A stretch of 47,964 nucleotides of DNA, from positions 299,982 through 347,945 of the forward strand of contig NW_004797594.1 of the NCBI RefSeq assembly GCF_000002075.1, written 5' to 3'. This document shows positions 41,501-43,837 of this stretch, piece after piece; position 1 is the first letter of the stretch; each line of letters begins with the position of its first letter. The stretch is from Aplysia californica. Lineage: Eukaryota > Mollusca > Gastropoda > Aplysiida > Aplysiidae. The notes beneath the pieces were generated by a model. The model saw nothing but the letters and a program-made list of their open reading frames with translations, searched no databases and was not told the origin of the DNA. The translations under genes were made by a program, and so were the position numbers.

Positions 41501-43837
41501 CATAACAAGGTGTCTTCGGGGGAAAAGTTTGGGGGTGGGGTGGGTCCGAAAAAAATCTGAGAATCATCATCACATTCCATCCCCAGCATCAGATGGAAAA
41601 GGAGTCAGGTATAAGGACAGGATAGGTATGCAAGGCATCTCAGGACAAACTAGCCCTCTGGATTGTTCAGAAATATAGCACGGGATAACATACAGACAGC
41701 TAAGCAAAACAGAGAGACACTAATGCTGCAGATAACAAAAAAAATTTGATAACAAGGGCAGAACATTCAGCACACAGAATTAGCTTACAAAATCCAGTTT
41801 CACAATGCAGCAGGACCAAAAAGTCACCATTCTAGAGGAGAAACCAAGATGCTAAATGAAAAAGTTGCCAACAATAAAATCTGCAATTTTATAGAGATTC
41901 TTTGTTCATTGTGGGGTCATTTATTTCAATGGGGCCGTAACTCGGCATCCAGACCTAGAGATTGTTTCAAATGACAAGTTTTAGCCAAGTACCCTGAATT
42001 CAACACTTTGTGAGAGATGGAGCCTTGATACCCAAAAGGACATCAAGTTGAGAGGAAAAATATCCAAAGATCAAGAAAATTTGGACCCCATGAAGATTCA
42101 AATCCTTAACTTTTCGCAAGTTAGCCAAGAACATCAGCCAACAATAGGAAACCATTAACTGATTCAGCCCGCAGTGCCCTTCACAGGGGCCGACTGTCTC
42201 CTGGGTTTTGACGCAGAGCCGCTTCTGGAGCAGCTCTCATCTATTGCTCCCTTTTCTTCGCATCACTTTCCTCTCATATTTTTTCCAGACTGCTTACATT
42301 TCAACCTTTTTTTCTGGTTTCATTGAAAAGCATTTTGTATTCTGAACATTTCTGTATGCCCCACAGTGAGCAAATTTAGATTGTATTTCTTTATTAGCTT
42401 TTTGTGAGACCACCTGTGAGGTCATGAAGCGGTCACAAATTATTTGCGGGCTGAATCAGTTAAAGTGCCGTTGGCCAGCAAATAACTAACAGACACATCC
42501 TGGATTTCTAGAGCTCTAACATCGCAATGTGTGGGCATCAGGAGAAAGAAAGCAAAAAAGCAAAACATCACCATCTATCACAGCAGACATACAGCGAGAC
42601 GAATGCTTGGAAAAGAAAACATTTTGGGGCAACTAGCTATGTAGACACATAGATCTCATTGTGACACTTTGCGTCCTTTGATTTCACAATAGGAACGGGG
42701 TTTACATAAACTGCAACAATACAACATGAAATATCTATGAAGACTAATGACATTCATAGTTTGAGAGATGGGCTGGGAGGCTGCAAGAAACATGCACTTG
42801 ATAGGACTTGTCTGTTCAAAAACTGTAAAACACCAAAATTATGTTTCTGATGCATTTAAAAGTTGCAGGAGCACATCATCATTCAATGTTAATGTGAAAA
42901 AAAAATGAAAAAAATTTATTAAGACAAACACCATCACTAAATATAATGTTATCTATTATCTTGTCTGTAACAGATCTTCCATGTCATGACAGATGTATAA
43001 AAGATTGTCCAATTTTTCAGCAGAGTAAGAGGCATGACAAAATTAGCTATGAATGACCCAAACTTTCAATTACTTTCACGCTTTTTATCAATCCACTAAC
43101 TAATTCAATAGAATGTTCAAAATTACAGAAAAATCCATACCAAGAAGAACAGAAGCTTTAGTTTTTGAGGGGCCACGAAATTTTAAAAAAATGGAAAGTT
43201 CAGCTATTATAATATACAGCAGAGCCTAAAATGTGTAAAGCGCTTACAACTGCTTTTACACCAAAGTCAGTAGACCTGGCTTTTCCTTTGATAGCAAAAT
43301 TTTATTCCAAGCTGGACAAAAATGAGTTCTGTCCAAAGAAAATGAACCTGGTAGACTTGACCCTTCAAAACCAAACAAACACTATATATATATATATAAT
43401 AATGTTGGAGTAAATTTATTCCACAATTTATGCATTCCTTCAATGAAATTTTTAGAAATTTGGTATGATCTCTTAAACAAATTAGTCTCTCACTAATTAA
43501 TAACCTCCTGCGGCATGCAAAACATGTTTTATGAGTAAAAAAAGAAAGAAAATGTAAAAAGAAAAAAAAAGTAGCAGCATTTTCATTAATTTTTTTTTAA
43601 TAAGAAAAAGAAATTTGTTAATTCCAGCTTTTAAAATTCCGCTGTGCAACAACAAACAAAATCCAAACATGCCAAGGTTGATTATAACAAAAAGAGCTGT
43701 GAGGACGACTTACTCTGAGCTTTTGGCGGCCCCGGGGTCGTTTTAGGGTCGCTTCCTTGAGAACGAGGGGTGGGCAGACCGGTCGGCCTGCCGATACGAG
43801 AGGGCTGCTTGAGCCCAGTGGGTCGTGGAAGACTCAT
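2189..43837 (-). CDS. CLIP1: CLIP-170 family gene, spliced, 13 proposed coding exons, 3' end outside window
   Basis: Cytoplasmic linker protein: a microtubule plus-end tracking protein whose CAP-Gly domains bind the EEY/F tails of alpha-tubulin and EB proteins, dimerising through a long coiled coil. Seen here: two CAP-Gly domains (GKNDG near residues 96 and 259), Ser-rich linkers, and rod segments such as [13 protein letters not shown] and RKVEDLQF, which match vertebrate CLIP1 in order. Exons: 43837-43714, 37644-37442, 36478-36272, 35447-35307, 34236-34106, 32181-31947, 21508-21410, 20316-20171, 19191-19134, 17183-17082, 16309-16157, 14584-14468 and probably 2246-2189. All junction phases agree. 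About 590 residues lie here against roughly 1,400 in human CLIP1, so the rod's remainder and the zinc knuckles are off the left edge. It could be a single pre-duplication CLIP1/2 orthologue. Confidence 0.93.
2430..2738. repeat. Tandem array of SINE-A tail fragments, 49-bp unit x6
   Basis: Six near-identical units start at 2430, 2479, 2528, 2577, 2626 and 2675, plus a final 15-base piece. Each unit is gactcctatatgagt followed by the first ~34 bases of SINE-A (plus-strand view: tail and left arm of the tail hairpin). It looks like a severely truncated insertion with its flanking 15-base duplication, later amplified. Confidence 0.93.
3377..3797. mobile_element. MITE-1 copy 1 (palindromic-end DNA element)
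   Basis: Ends are inverted copies of TGTGAGGCA..GTGGTGGAATCAGGC. The 420-bp interior has no coding capacity and is shared with four other copies in the window. The ends here are degraded relative to the copy at 11577. Confidence 0.82.
4093..4262 (-). repeat. SINE-A copy 5, tail hairpin damaged
   Basis: The body, second hairpin and 5' end are intact, but the left arm of the tail hairpin has been deleted. Confidence 0.88.
5742..5872 (-). repeat. tRNA-derived SINE fragment
   Basis: On the minus strand TGGTGTAGTGGTTGTGCC matches the D-arm/box A of Val-type tRNA, followed by a degenerate T-arm (ACTCGGTTCCCG). It cannot fold as a full tRNA, so it is read as a diverged SINE head. Confidence 0.5.
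6458..6766. mobile_element. hAT-like MITE copy 1
   Basis: Terminal inverted repeats AGGGTTCATAC... and ...GTACGAACCCT; the interior is rich in TTTTCCAAGA motifs. Flanks TTTAAATC and GTTAAATT agree at 6 of 8 positions, as expected for the 8-bp duplications of hAT transposons. Confidence 0.75.
6782..7132. mobile_element. MITE-1 copy 2
   Basis: Left end TGAGGCATCGTGGTGGAACC, right end CCTGATTCCACCACATAATG. It shares interior blocks with the other MITE-1 copies (the CACATTT...GTGGATT segment and the CAAGGACTCT segment). Shorter than copy 3. Confidence 0.82.
8666..8697. repeat. (CT)n microsatellite
   Basis: Imperfect CT run beside the GC-rich island. Confidence 0.92.
8740..9090. other. GC-rich, G-rich island inside a long AT-rich intron
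   Basis: Very G-rich on plus (many GGGG tracts; pyrimidine-rich on the coding strand) with several CpGs, unlike the rest of this 12-kb intron. It contains the possible alternative terminal exon. It could also be an internal regulatory element or simply low-complexity sequence. Confidence 0.6.
8916..8963 (-). CDS. Possible alternative terminal CLIP exon in GC-rich island
   Basis: A long pyrimidine tract ending cgacttcag precedes a 15-codon stretch [15 protein letters not shown] and then TAA. It is phase-compatible with the end of exon 12 (LSDV) and would continue an amphipathic helix before stopping. This would give a CLIP form lacking most of the rod. Only the acceptor, phase and GC content support it. 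A 15-codon opening can arise by chance and no strong polyadenylation signal was found nearby. Confidence 0.28.
   Translation of the reverse strand, partial: TQGLLDLQKVLAGVT
9425..9604 (-). repeat. SINE-A copy 6 (type A hairpin)
   Basis: Full-length, flanked by an imperfect duplication (aaccacaaaaatttg on the left, aactacaaaaatgatttg on the right). Tail hairpin ggcgctc/gagcgcc. Confidence 0.9.
10031..10156. repeat. Repeat family F2, partial copy
   Basis: Shares aaagcagcagttccctgttg and the following ~100 bases (cagttatgagcatgacat, gcctaaagacactt) with 23228-23520. This copy lacks the hairpin-bearing half. Confidence 0.8.
10413..10446. repeat. Tetranucleotide microsatellite (CTAT/CTGT)n
   Basis: Alternating tatctatctttctatctg and tgtctgtctgtctatt tracts. 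Confidence 0.85.
11577..12009. mobile_element. MITE-1 copy 3, best preserved, perfect ~35-bp terminal inverted repeats
   Basis: Both ends read TGTGAGGCAGCGTGGTGGAA and continue TCAGGCTCTCGTCAA, with no mismatch between the arms. The 433-bp element has no coding capacity. Perfect arm identity suggests recent activity or arm homogenisation. Superfamily not assignable: the flanking duplication is unclear. Confidence 0.9.
12029..12090 (-). repeat. SINE-A fragment: tail and type A hairpin only
   Basis: 5'-truncated copy keeping the tail and ggcgctc/gagcgcc hairpin, immediately after the MITE-1 copy. 5' truncation is typical of target-primed reverse transcription. Confidence 0.8.
12185..12404. repeat. 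Tandem repeat, 44-bp unit x5
   Basis: Unit aactgacacaaattactgac plus attaacccttaagtgtactc and aaca. Units 1-4 are nearly identical; the last two carry a few substitutions. Confidence 0.95.
13028..13049. repeat. Poly-C run
   Basis: About 21 consecutive C on plus (G on the coding strand). Confidence 0.95.
13144..13441. repeat. Tandem repeat, 43-46-bp units x7 with two unit types
   Basis: Units alternate between a form with tgtacgaacacaataagtga and one with tgtatgaacaataagtggac, each ending in tatcct(g/a)tctcacataga. The order is A-B-A-B-B-A-B, a simple higher-order arrangement. Confidence 0.92.
13992..14246. mobile_element. MITE-2 copy 1
   Basis: Inverted ends AATTGGTCGCTTTTTAAGGA and TCGTTTC-type complement, leading into ACAAGCGGGCT on both sides. 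The interior (ccagatttcggg, aggagaagtttggtttcatt) is shared with two more copies. Non-coding. Confidence 0.85.
14468..14584 (-). CDS. CLIP1: CLIP exon 12: coiled coil
   Basis: 39 codons, phase 0 to 0: [20 protein letters not shown] then [19 protein letters not shown], clear heptads with Leu/Val/Met at core positions. Acceptor acttttccag, donor GATGTG|gtgagc. GC-rich against the flanks. Confidence 0.92.
14662..14840 (-). repeat. SINE-A copy 7 with ~14-bp target duplication
   Basis: Flanked by ttcgacactttttg (14648-14661) and ttcgagactttacg (14841-14854), agreeing at 11 of 14 positions. Type B hairpin partly degraded. Lies 78 bases upstream (5') of exon 12 in gene direction. Confidence 0.9.
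15151..15199 (-). repeat. SINE-A tail fragment
   Basis: Contains ggtaagagttttacgacact and a diverged loop. 5'-truncated. Confidence 0.65.
15899..16145. mobile_element. piggyBac-like MITE copy 1 (TTAA-flanked)
   Basis: Begins TTAATCCTATCTGTTCG and ends CGTACGGACAGGGTTAA, an inverted repeat of TTAACCCTATCCGTACG type. TTAA at both ends with CCC-type termini is the piggyBac pattern. It ends 11 bases from the donor of exon 11. About 85% like the copy at 27758. Confidence 0.72.
16157..16309 (-). CDS. CLIP1: CLIP exon 11: coiled coil
   Basis: 51 codons, phase 0 to 0: [20 protein letters not shown] through [19 protein letters not shown], a heptad-rich rod segment. Acceptor tgtaccaacag|GAG, donor CAAAG|gtgtgt. 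The acceptor and first five exon bases are reiterated in the tandem array just upstream (16321-16742), so the true site is the 3'-most of eight similar acceptors. Confidence 0.92.
16321..16742. repeat. Tandem array of 56-bp units carrying the exon 11 splice acceptor
   Basis: Units start at 16321, 16377, 16433, 16489, 16545, 16601, 16657 and 16713 (last partial). On the coding strand each of seven contains a pyrimidine tract (ctttctttctctacttgtct) and accaacag|GAGC, copying the true acceptor at 16310 and the first exon bases. The duplicated segment thus includes the exon 11 intron-exon boundary. Confidence 0.93.
16790..17049. mobile_element. MITE-1 copy 4, left end missing
   Basis: Right end gcgcctgatttcaccatgac and acctcaca matches MITE-1. 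The interior matches the ...GAGAGTCCTTGGAAACT... block. Only ~33 bases separate it from the exon 10 donor. Confidence 0.78.
17082..17183 (-). CDS. CLIP1: CLIP exon 10: coiled coil
   Basis: 34 codons, phase 0 to 0: [18 protein letters not shown] then [16 protein letters not shown], corresponding to the human rod segment [20 protein letters not shown]. Acceptor tttgtgcag, donor GAAG|gtacgg. A MITE end lies only about 33 bases downstream of the donor. Confidence 0.93.
17258..17438 (-). repeat. SINE-A copy 8 with 10-bp target duplication
   Basis: Flanked by cattaaagaa (17248-17257) and catcaaagaa (17439-17448). Full-length, type B hairpin with a short insertion (ataactaagtgc). Confidence 0.9.
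17604..17783 (-). repeat. SINE-A copy 9 with mosaic hairpin
   Basis: Full-length. The tail hairpin arms are ggtgctc and cagtgcc, one A-like and one B-like, which still pair through two G-U wobbles on the RNA. Suggests conversion between subfamilies or intermediate ancestry. Confidence 0.88.
17821..17861. repeat. (TA)n microsatellite
   Basis: About 20 TA units. Confidence 0.97.
18015..18300 (-). mobile_element. LINE ORF2 C-terminal fragment (decayed)
   Basis: A minus-strand frame reads [19 protein letters not shown] and later [20 protein letters not shown], matching the typical C-terminal end of I/Nimb/CR1-type LINE ORF2 (A-x-DR-x-x-WR followed by a C-x2-C-x3-C...IG...SH...C zinc finger). 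The final His/Cys pattern is eroded, so it is a fossil. Confidence 0.6.
18552..18768. repeat. Tandem repeat, ~75-bp unit x3
   Basis: Unit contains gactgcactcgtctcccact, actcactctctctgctttat and acacttgcatcaaac, lying between the two LINE ORF2 pieces. Confidence 0.93.
18830..19073 (-). mobile_element. LINE ORF2 fragment upstream of the zinc-finger piece
   Basis: Minus-strand frames read [18 protein letters not shown] and, after a break in frame, [20 protein letters not shown]. These are the familiar RW-x-GHV-x-RM-x-D-x-R-x-PK and GKR[11 protein letters not shown] motifs that follow the reverse transcriptase in many animal LINEs. Together with 18015-18300 it forms one decayed element interrupted by a tandem repeat. 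Confidence 0.75.
19101..19121. repeat. Poly-C run next to the exon 9 donor
   Basis: About 20 C on plus, giving a G-run on the CLIP transcript 12 bases past the exon 9 donor. Intronic G-runs near donors are known splicing enhancers, and length variation here could influence exon 9 use. Confidence 0.9.
19134..19191 (-). CDS. CLIP1: CLIP exon 9: short rod exon
   Basis: One base completing Arg, then 19 codons [19 protein letters not shown], matching [20 protein letters not shown] in human CLIP1. Acceptor tttttcag, donor GGAGAG|gtgagt. The donor is followed about a dozen bases downstream by a run of about 20 G on the coding strand. Confidence 0.94.
19348..19502. repeat. Repeat family F3 copy (GTGACCGGAACGGAC element)
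   Basis: Shares cagccagcagtacaaaata and gtgaccggaacggacaattt plus the gcgcattattgc palindrome with 33891-34077 and, partly, 25945-26003. Confidence 0.75.
19511..19637 (+). repeat. SINE-A copy in opposite orientation, tail hairpin missing
   Basis: The only copy whose sense strand is plus. Starts gtggatggttggcgggtgct and keeps the ttgttactctcttgtaaca hairpin but lacks the tail hairpin and tail. Directly abuts an F3 copy. Confidence 0.88.
19763..19818 (-). repeat. SINE-A tail fragment with intact type A hairpin
   Basis: Keeps ttttacggcgctcgcaacta and gagcgcc; the rest is absent (5' truncation). Confidence 0.8.
19851..20022. repeat. Repeat family F2 copy with hairpin
   Basis: Shares ctcacctctctagcttcaac and caaggcaccccggaaatagc with 23228-23520. 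Contains gtcac (19933-19937), loop aagaga and gtgac (19944-19948), the same loop as SINE-A hairpin 2 with a C-G instead of a T-A pair. Confidence 0.82.
20032..20132. repeat. (AATA/GAATAAAT)n low-complexity tract
   Basis: Imperfect taaataaatgaataaataaa-type run 40 bases downstream of the exon 8 GC donor in gene direction. Confidence 0.9.
20165..20172 (-). promoter_or_regulatory. Non-canonical GC splice donor of CLIP intron after exon 8
   Basis: The sequence AG|gcaagt matches the known GC-donor consensus, in which the other donor positions are near-perfect to compensate for the C at +2. Usage is supported by phase (AG plus G gives Arg) and by the conserved KR-KVEDLQF junction. Confidence 0.85.
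20171..20316 (-). CDS. CLIP1: CLIP exon 8: coiled coil, with GC donor
   Basis: 48 codons plus two bases: [18 protein letters not shown], ending MAFLEEEK and AG of the next Arg. It fits the human rod segment ending [16 protein letters not shown]. Acceptor gtcgtcag. The donor is AAAAG|gcaagt, a GC-AG intron: no GT donor restores the conserved [12 protein letters not shown] junction, whereas this one does, with exact phase. Confidence 0.93.
20338..20510 (-). repeat. SINE-A copy 10
   Basis: Full-length, type B hairpin ggcactt/aagtgcc intact; lies just upstream (gene direction) of the exon 8 acceptor, about 20 bases away. Confidence 0.9.
21071..21189 (-). repeat. SINE-A copy 11, tail missing, flanked by ~33-bp duplication
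   Basis: Holds the second hairpin (gtcac/gtaac, one mismatch), purine block and 5' end. The flanks 21028-21060 and 21203-21235 share tctaaaccact.acaaaaac plus ttgggc.ttta.gc. Confidence 0.88.
21333..21380. repeat. (AC)n / (CG)n microsatellite
   Basis: AC run followed by acgcgcgcgcgaacacacac, 30 bases from the exon 7 donor. Confidence 0.95.
21410..21508 (-). CDS. CLIP1: CLIP exon 7: start of coiled-coil rod
   Basis: 33 codons, phase 0 to 0: [18 protein letters not shown] then [15 protein letters not shown]. This aligns closely with [26 protein letters not shown] in vertebrate CLIP1, the first heptads of the dimerisation rod. Acceptor tgttgtag, donor GACGAG|gttagt. GC content is far above the flanking AT-rich introns. 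Confidence 0.94.
21738..21914 (-). repeat. SINE-A copy 12 with perfect 10-bp target duplication
   Basis: Flanked on both sides by gattacctaa (21728-21737 and 21915-21924). Type B hairpin with one change. Confidence 0.94.
22197..22342. mobile_element. Short palindromic MITE (~146 bp)
   Basis: Left arm gacctcagtgctttcttgtt plus ctatctccattttt is inverted at the right as aaaatggagatacgacatga plus aagcactgag. A related half-copy lies at 35133-35220 with gagtgagcttaagaa and aagaaagcactgaggtcgcg. Confidence 0.78.
22612..22652. repeat. (AAC)n microsatellite
   Basis: About 13 AAC units with one AGC interruption. Confidence 0.95.
23228..23520. repeat. Repeat family F2, longest copy
   Basis: Joins the two blocks seen separately at 19851 and 10031. 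Hairpin region reads ctcac aagagt gtgac. No coding capacity. It could be a SINE or LINE 3' region. Confidence 0.8.
23560..23760 (+). mobile_element. LINE ORF2 C-terminus (decayed), family 1
   Basis: One plus-strand frame reads [20 protein letters not shown] then [20 protein letters not shown] and YPARGESH before a stop. This matches the T-W-R-R-x-V-E-x-D-M...LTW...A-x-DR-x-x-W...L..GL.P.RGE tail of a common animal LINE group. Confidence 0.75.
23805..23960 (+). mobile_element. LINE ORF2 C-terminus (decayed), family 2
   Basis: Reads [11 protein letters not shown] and, one frame over, [20 protein letters not shown] then [19 protein letters not shown]-x-D-x-V and A-x-x-R near the end are typical of another LINE group. 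The frame changes once between the two parts. Confidence 0.65.
24036..24110 (+). repeat. tRNA-like SINE head
   Basis: GTGGCGGAGAGGTTTAGAGT resembles a D-arm/box A, and TTTTCGAGGCC a T-loop/box B at suitable spacing. Arms do not pair well enough for a functional tRNA. Confidence 0.5.
24652..24982. mobile_element. hAT-like MITE copy 2 with 8-bp duplication
   Basis: AGGGTTCATACTGAGCAGGA at left and ACCCGTGCAAACCCT at right. Flanks CAAAGTTC (24644-24651) and GAAAGTTC (24983-24990) agree at 7 of 8 positions. Interior is ttttccaaga-rich as in the copy at 6458. Confidence 0.8.
25208..25253 (-). repeat. SINE-A tail fragment
   Basis: Tail of three (tagttt)-like units followed by tttttacagcgctcgaaact; truncated inside the hairpin loop. 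Confidence 0.72.
25816..25843. repeat. Poly-G run
   Basis: [23 protein letters not shown] tract on plus. Confidence 0.95.
25945..26003. repeat. Repeat family F3 fragment
   Basis: caggtgaccggaacagatca followed by ttttcaccagcgcaatattg matches the core of the F3 copies. Confidence 0.7.
27368..27546. repeat. Compound microsatellite (CA)n with AAATAATA spacers
   Basis: Blocks of 6-13 CA units separated by regular aaataata spacers, about seven blocks: a higher-order repeat made of microsatellite plus spacer. Confidence 0.96.
27758..28005. mobile_element. piggyBac-like MITE copy 2
   Basis: TTAGCCCTATCCGTACG at left, CGTACGGATAGGGTTAA at right. Interior is colinear with 15899-16145. The left TTAA has one change. 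Confidence 0.78.
28025..28118. repeat. Tandem repeat, 21-bp unit x4-5
   Basis: Unit gacaacaatgattaatgaga plus g. Because 21 is a multiple of three it makes an open frame with a seven-residue repeat, but nothing suggests translation. Confidence 0.94.
28545..29045. repeat. Degenerate tandem repeat, ~70-75-bp unit x6-7
   Basis: Units share gaaagacaatagtgaaaaga, ccatgaaatatgagcgaagc and aattgaattttaaat. Substitutions and small deletions differ from unit to unit, indicating an older array. Confidence 0.88.
29893..29971. repeat. Poly-C, poly-C, poly-G cluster
   Basis: Two C-runs (about 11 and 15) are followed within ten bases by a G-run of about 25. The arms can fold back on each other, and each strand has quadruplex or i-motif potential. 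Confidence 0.93.
30690..30746 (-). repeat. SINE-A tail fragment
   Basis: gtttagtaagttttacagcg and ctcgcaattgcataaggtca with gagcgc: tail and type A hairpin only. Confidence 0.78.
31003..31118. repeat. Tandem repeat, ~54-bp unit x2-3
   Basis: Units share aactctcaacttaatgttac, ctatacagaaagaaaagatc and tgttcgtaaact. Confidence 0.93.
31865..31897. repeat. (GGAA)n microsatellite
   Basis: Eight GGAA units about 50 bases downstream of the exon 6 donor in gene direction. Confidence 0.95.
31947..32181 (-). CDS. CLIP1: CLIP exon 6: end of CAP-Gly 2 and Ser-rich segment
   Basis: 78 codons after the split Arg. It starts [17 protein letters not shown], corresponding to [17 protein letters not shown] in human CLIP1. 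The remainder is rich in Ser and Arg ([29 protein letters not shown]), matching the position of the second Ser-rich microtubule-affinity region. The acceptor is a strong pyrimidine tract ending ccctgcag. Donor ACCAG|gtacat, phase 0. The exon ends SLANQ and joins directly to KALKEK in exon 7, so no exon seems missing from the long intron between. Confidence 0.95.
32245..32287 (-). repeat. SINE-A tail fragment (short)
   Basis: ggaagtgttgttacggtgct and cgcaactgcata match the tail and left hairpin arm only. Confidence 0.6.
32347..32794. mobile_element. MITE-1 copy 5
   Basis: Left aggcatcgtggtgaaatcag, right ttccacagcatcgtgacaca; interior blocks colinear with the copy at 3377. Confidence 0.82.
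32823..33075. mobile_element. MITE-2 copy 2 (inverted relative to copy 1)
   Basis: Starts agtcgctttgaagcacaagg, ends gcccgcttgtccttaaaagt. Interior matches copy 1 on the opposite strand. It begins about 30 bases after MITE-1 copy 5. Confidence 0.85.
33517..33694 (-). repeat. SINE-A copy 13, reference copy, perfect 13-bp target duplication
   Basis: Flanked by tctgtcaatttta at 33504-33516 and 33695-33707, with no mismatch. In sense orientation it begins GTGGGTGGTTGG and ends CTAAAACTAAAAC, so the tail is a TAAAAC repeat. Hairpin arms ggcactt 33542-33548 and aagtgcc 33569-33575. Length 178 bp. No convincing pol III box A/B pair. Confidence 0.96.
33891..34077. repeat. Repeat family F3 copy
   Basis: Contains cacccagccagcagtacaaa (twice, internal duplication), gtgaccagaacggataattt and cgtcgcattactgc. 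Confidence 0.75.
34106..34236 (-). CDS. CLIP1: CLIP exon 5: core of CAP-Gly 2
   Basis: Encodes [20 protein letters not shown] then [19 protein letters not shown], the second CAP-Gly core with its GKNDG signature (about residues 259-263). Acceptor ccctgcag. Donor AAAAG|gtaatc leaves two bases (AG) of an Arg codon completed by exon 6, giving GKRYF as in the family. CAP-Gly 2 is thus split over three exons while CAP-Gly 1 is nearly all in one. Confidence 0.96.
34325..34501 (-). repeat. SINE-A copy 14 with ~13-bp target duplication
   Basis: Flanked by aggagagatattc (34312-34324) and gggagagataatc (34502-34514), agreeing at 11 of 13 positions. The tail hairpin is partly eroded. Confidence 0.9.
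34767..34976 (-). repeat. Two (ATT)n-tailed SINE/LINE 3' ends, head to tail
   Basis: Two copies of a ~75-bp end (sense: GTGTAAAGCGCATAGAGC, then GAGCGGGGATATGCGCTATA, then CAAATGCTAT) followed by ATT repeats. This AAAGCGC...ATACAAATG...(ATT)n end is widespread at the 3' end of animal SINEs and LINEs. Confidence 0.75.
35133..35220. mobile_element. Half-copy of the short palindromic MITE
   Basis: Matches the right half of 22197-22342 (agagtgagcttaagaa, gacaagaaagcactgaggtc). Confidence 0.68.
35307..35447 (-). CDS. CLIP1: CLIP exon 4: linker and start of CAP-Gly 2
   Basis: 47 codons, phase 0 to 0, flanked by ttccag and GACAGG|gtgagt. It encodes a Ser/Thr-rich inter-domain linker ([17 protein letters not shown]) followed by GGAKMGDR, the beginning of the second CAP-Gly domain. 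The intron interrupts the domain between MGDR and VLVSG. Confidence 0.92.
35739..35912 (-). repeat. tRNA-derived SINE, 5'-truncated
   Basis: Colinear with the copy at 44129: box B-like GGTTCGAGCCTC, then GTGTCCTTGGGAAAGGCACT and TTACACAAATTTCC, then ACCTAATAGTGTTGATAGGG. The tRNA-like 5' part with box A is lost. Confidence 0.82.
36005..36215. repeat. Degenerate tandem repeat with poly-C tracts
   Basis: Three to four units of aatttctcaaaaccaccacc plus acagtgaaactccaacatcc and a C-run; a related unit lies at 35615-35665. Confidence 0.85.
36272..36478 (-). CDS. CLIP1: CLIP exon 3: CAP-Gly 1 end and Ser/Pro linker
   Basis: 69 codons, phase 0 to 0. It starts [15 protein letters not shown], corresponding to CEPLKGIFTRPSKLT in human CLIP1, and finishes CAP-Gly 1. 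The rest is a low-complexity Ser/Pro/Thr-rich linker ([24 protein letters not shown]), the type of region that in CLIP-170 is phosphorylated and boosts microtubule binding. Acceptor cctcag, donor TTCG|gtgagg. GC content is well above the flanking introns. Confidence 0.93.
36502..36679 (-). repeat. SINE-A copy 15
   Basis: Full-length, about 25 bases upstream (gene direction) of the exon 3 acceptor. Short imperfect duplication gaggagag on both sides. Confidence 0.88.
36970..37400. repeat. Tandem repeat, ~100-115-bp unit x4
   Basis: Units share cagtagtacacagatatact, acaggcttaagaagaacaaa and ttccacatcacaaaaa, ending 40 bases from the exon 2 donor. Confidence 0.9.
37442..37644 (-). CDS. CLIP1: CLIP exon 2: CAP-Gly domain 1
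   Basis: Residues about 43-109. It contains [17 protein letters not shown], then [20 protein letters not shown] and the signature GKNDGSV before GVRYFQ, so almost the whole first CAP-Gly fold sits in one exon. The GKNDG groove binds C-terminal EEY/F motifs in tubulin and EB1. Acceptor ttcgcag, donor CAG|gtgagt. The first two bases complete the Ser codon from exon 1 and the exon ends in phase 0. All the usual conserved Gly and aromatic positions I can recognise are present. Confidence 0.97.
37750..37923 (-). repeat. SINE-A copy 16
   Basis: Full-length with type B hairpin ggcactt/aagtgct; lies 105 bases upstream (gene direction) of the exon 2 acceptor. Confidence 0.88.
38515..38549. repeat. 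(TA)n followed by poly-T
   Basis: tatatatatatatat then about 18 T on plus. Confidence 0.95.
39452..39637 (-). repeat. SINE-A copy 17 with 11-bp target duplication
   Basis: ggacgttactc (39441-39451) and ggatgttactc (39638-39648), one mismatch. Hairpin loop has a small TA insertion. Confidence 0.92.
39757..39996. mobile_element. Foldback-type MITE with ~70-bp inverted repeats
   Basis: Left arm gaccatagtcacaaactgga through gtgagggtgccaatttt is inverted at the right (aaaattggcaccctcac to gtttgtgactacca). Outside lies a direct repeat tgtcatccatc(..)tatga (39731-39748 and 39993-40010) that may be a long target duplication. Confidence 0.8.
40042..40265. mobile_element. MITE with 20-bp inverted repeats (GCTAGCAAAATGGCA)
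   Basis: Left CTGTGCTAGCAAAATGGCA, right TGCCATTTTGCTAGCGCAG; 224 bp, non-coding. Sits 45 bases from the foldback MITE. Confidence 0.8.
40370..40546 (-). repeat. SINE-A copy 18 with imperfect target duplication
   Basis: aaattacattt (40359-40369) and aaatttggttt (40547-40557) agree at 8 of 11. Type B hairpin ggcactt/aagtgcc. Confidence 0.88.
41184..41276 (+). repeat. (ATT)n-tailed SINE/LINE 3' end
   Basis: gtgtaaagcgcatagagcct, gagcggggatatgcactata, caaatgctat then ATT repeats, same end as 34767-34976 on the opposite strand. Confidence 0.78.
42155..42463. mobile_element. TTAA-flanked MITE with inverted repeats (CTGATTCAGCCCGCA)
   Basis: TTAACTGATTCAGCCCGCAG at left, TGCGGGCTGAATCAGTTAA at right; TTAA at both borders suits piggyBac-type insertion. 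Interior ~270 bp, non-coding and different from the other TTAA family. Confidence 0.78.
43714..43837 (-). CDS. CLIP1: CLIP exon 1 (first coding exon, N-terminus)
   Basis: Encodes 41 residues starting [18 protein letters not shown], matching the vertebrate CLIP1 start pattern MSMLKPSGLKAPTKI. It is a short, basic, Pro/Thr-rich leader before CAP-Gly 1. The ATG at 43837-43835 has A at -3 (AAC ATG A). It is chosen because it begins the family-like peptide and the two upstream ATGs in the same exon stop almost at once. The donor after CTCAGA is gtaagt. The exon ends with one base of a split Ser codon completed by exon 2. Confidence 0.9.

Larger units (their letters stand above)
37645..43713 (-). 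other. CLIP intron 1 (between coding exons 1 and 2), 6.1 kb
   Basis: Contains SINE-A copies at 37750, 39452 and 40370, two MITEs at 39757 and 40042, an (ATT)n SINE end at 41184, and a TTAA-flanked MITE at 42155. The stretches 37925-39450, 40550-41180, 41280-42150 and 42465-43700 show no recognisable gene or repeat apart from short A/T runs. Confidence 0.85.
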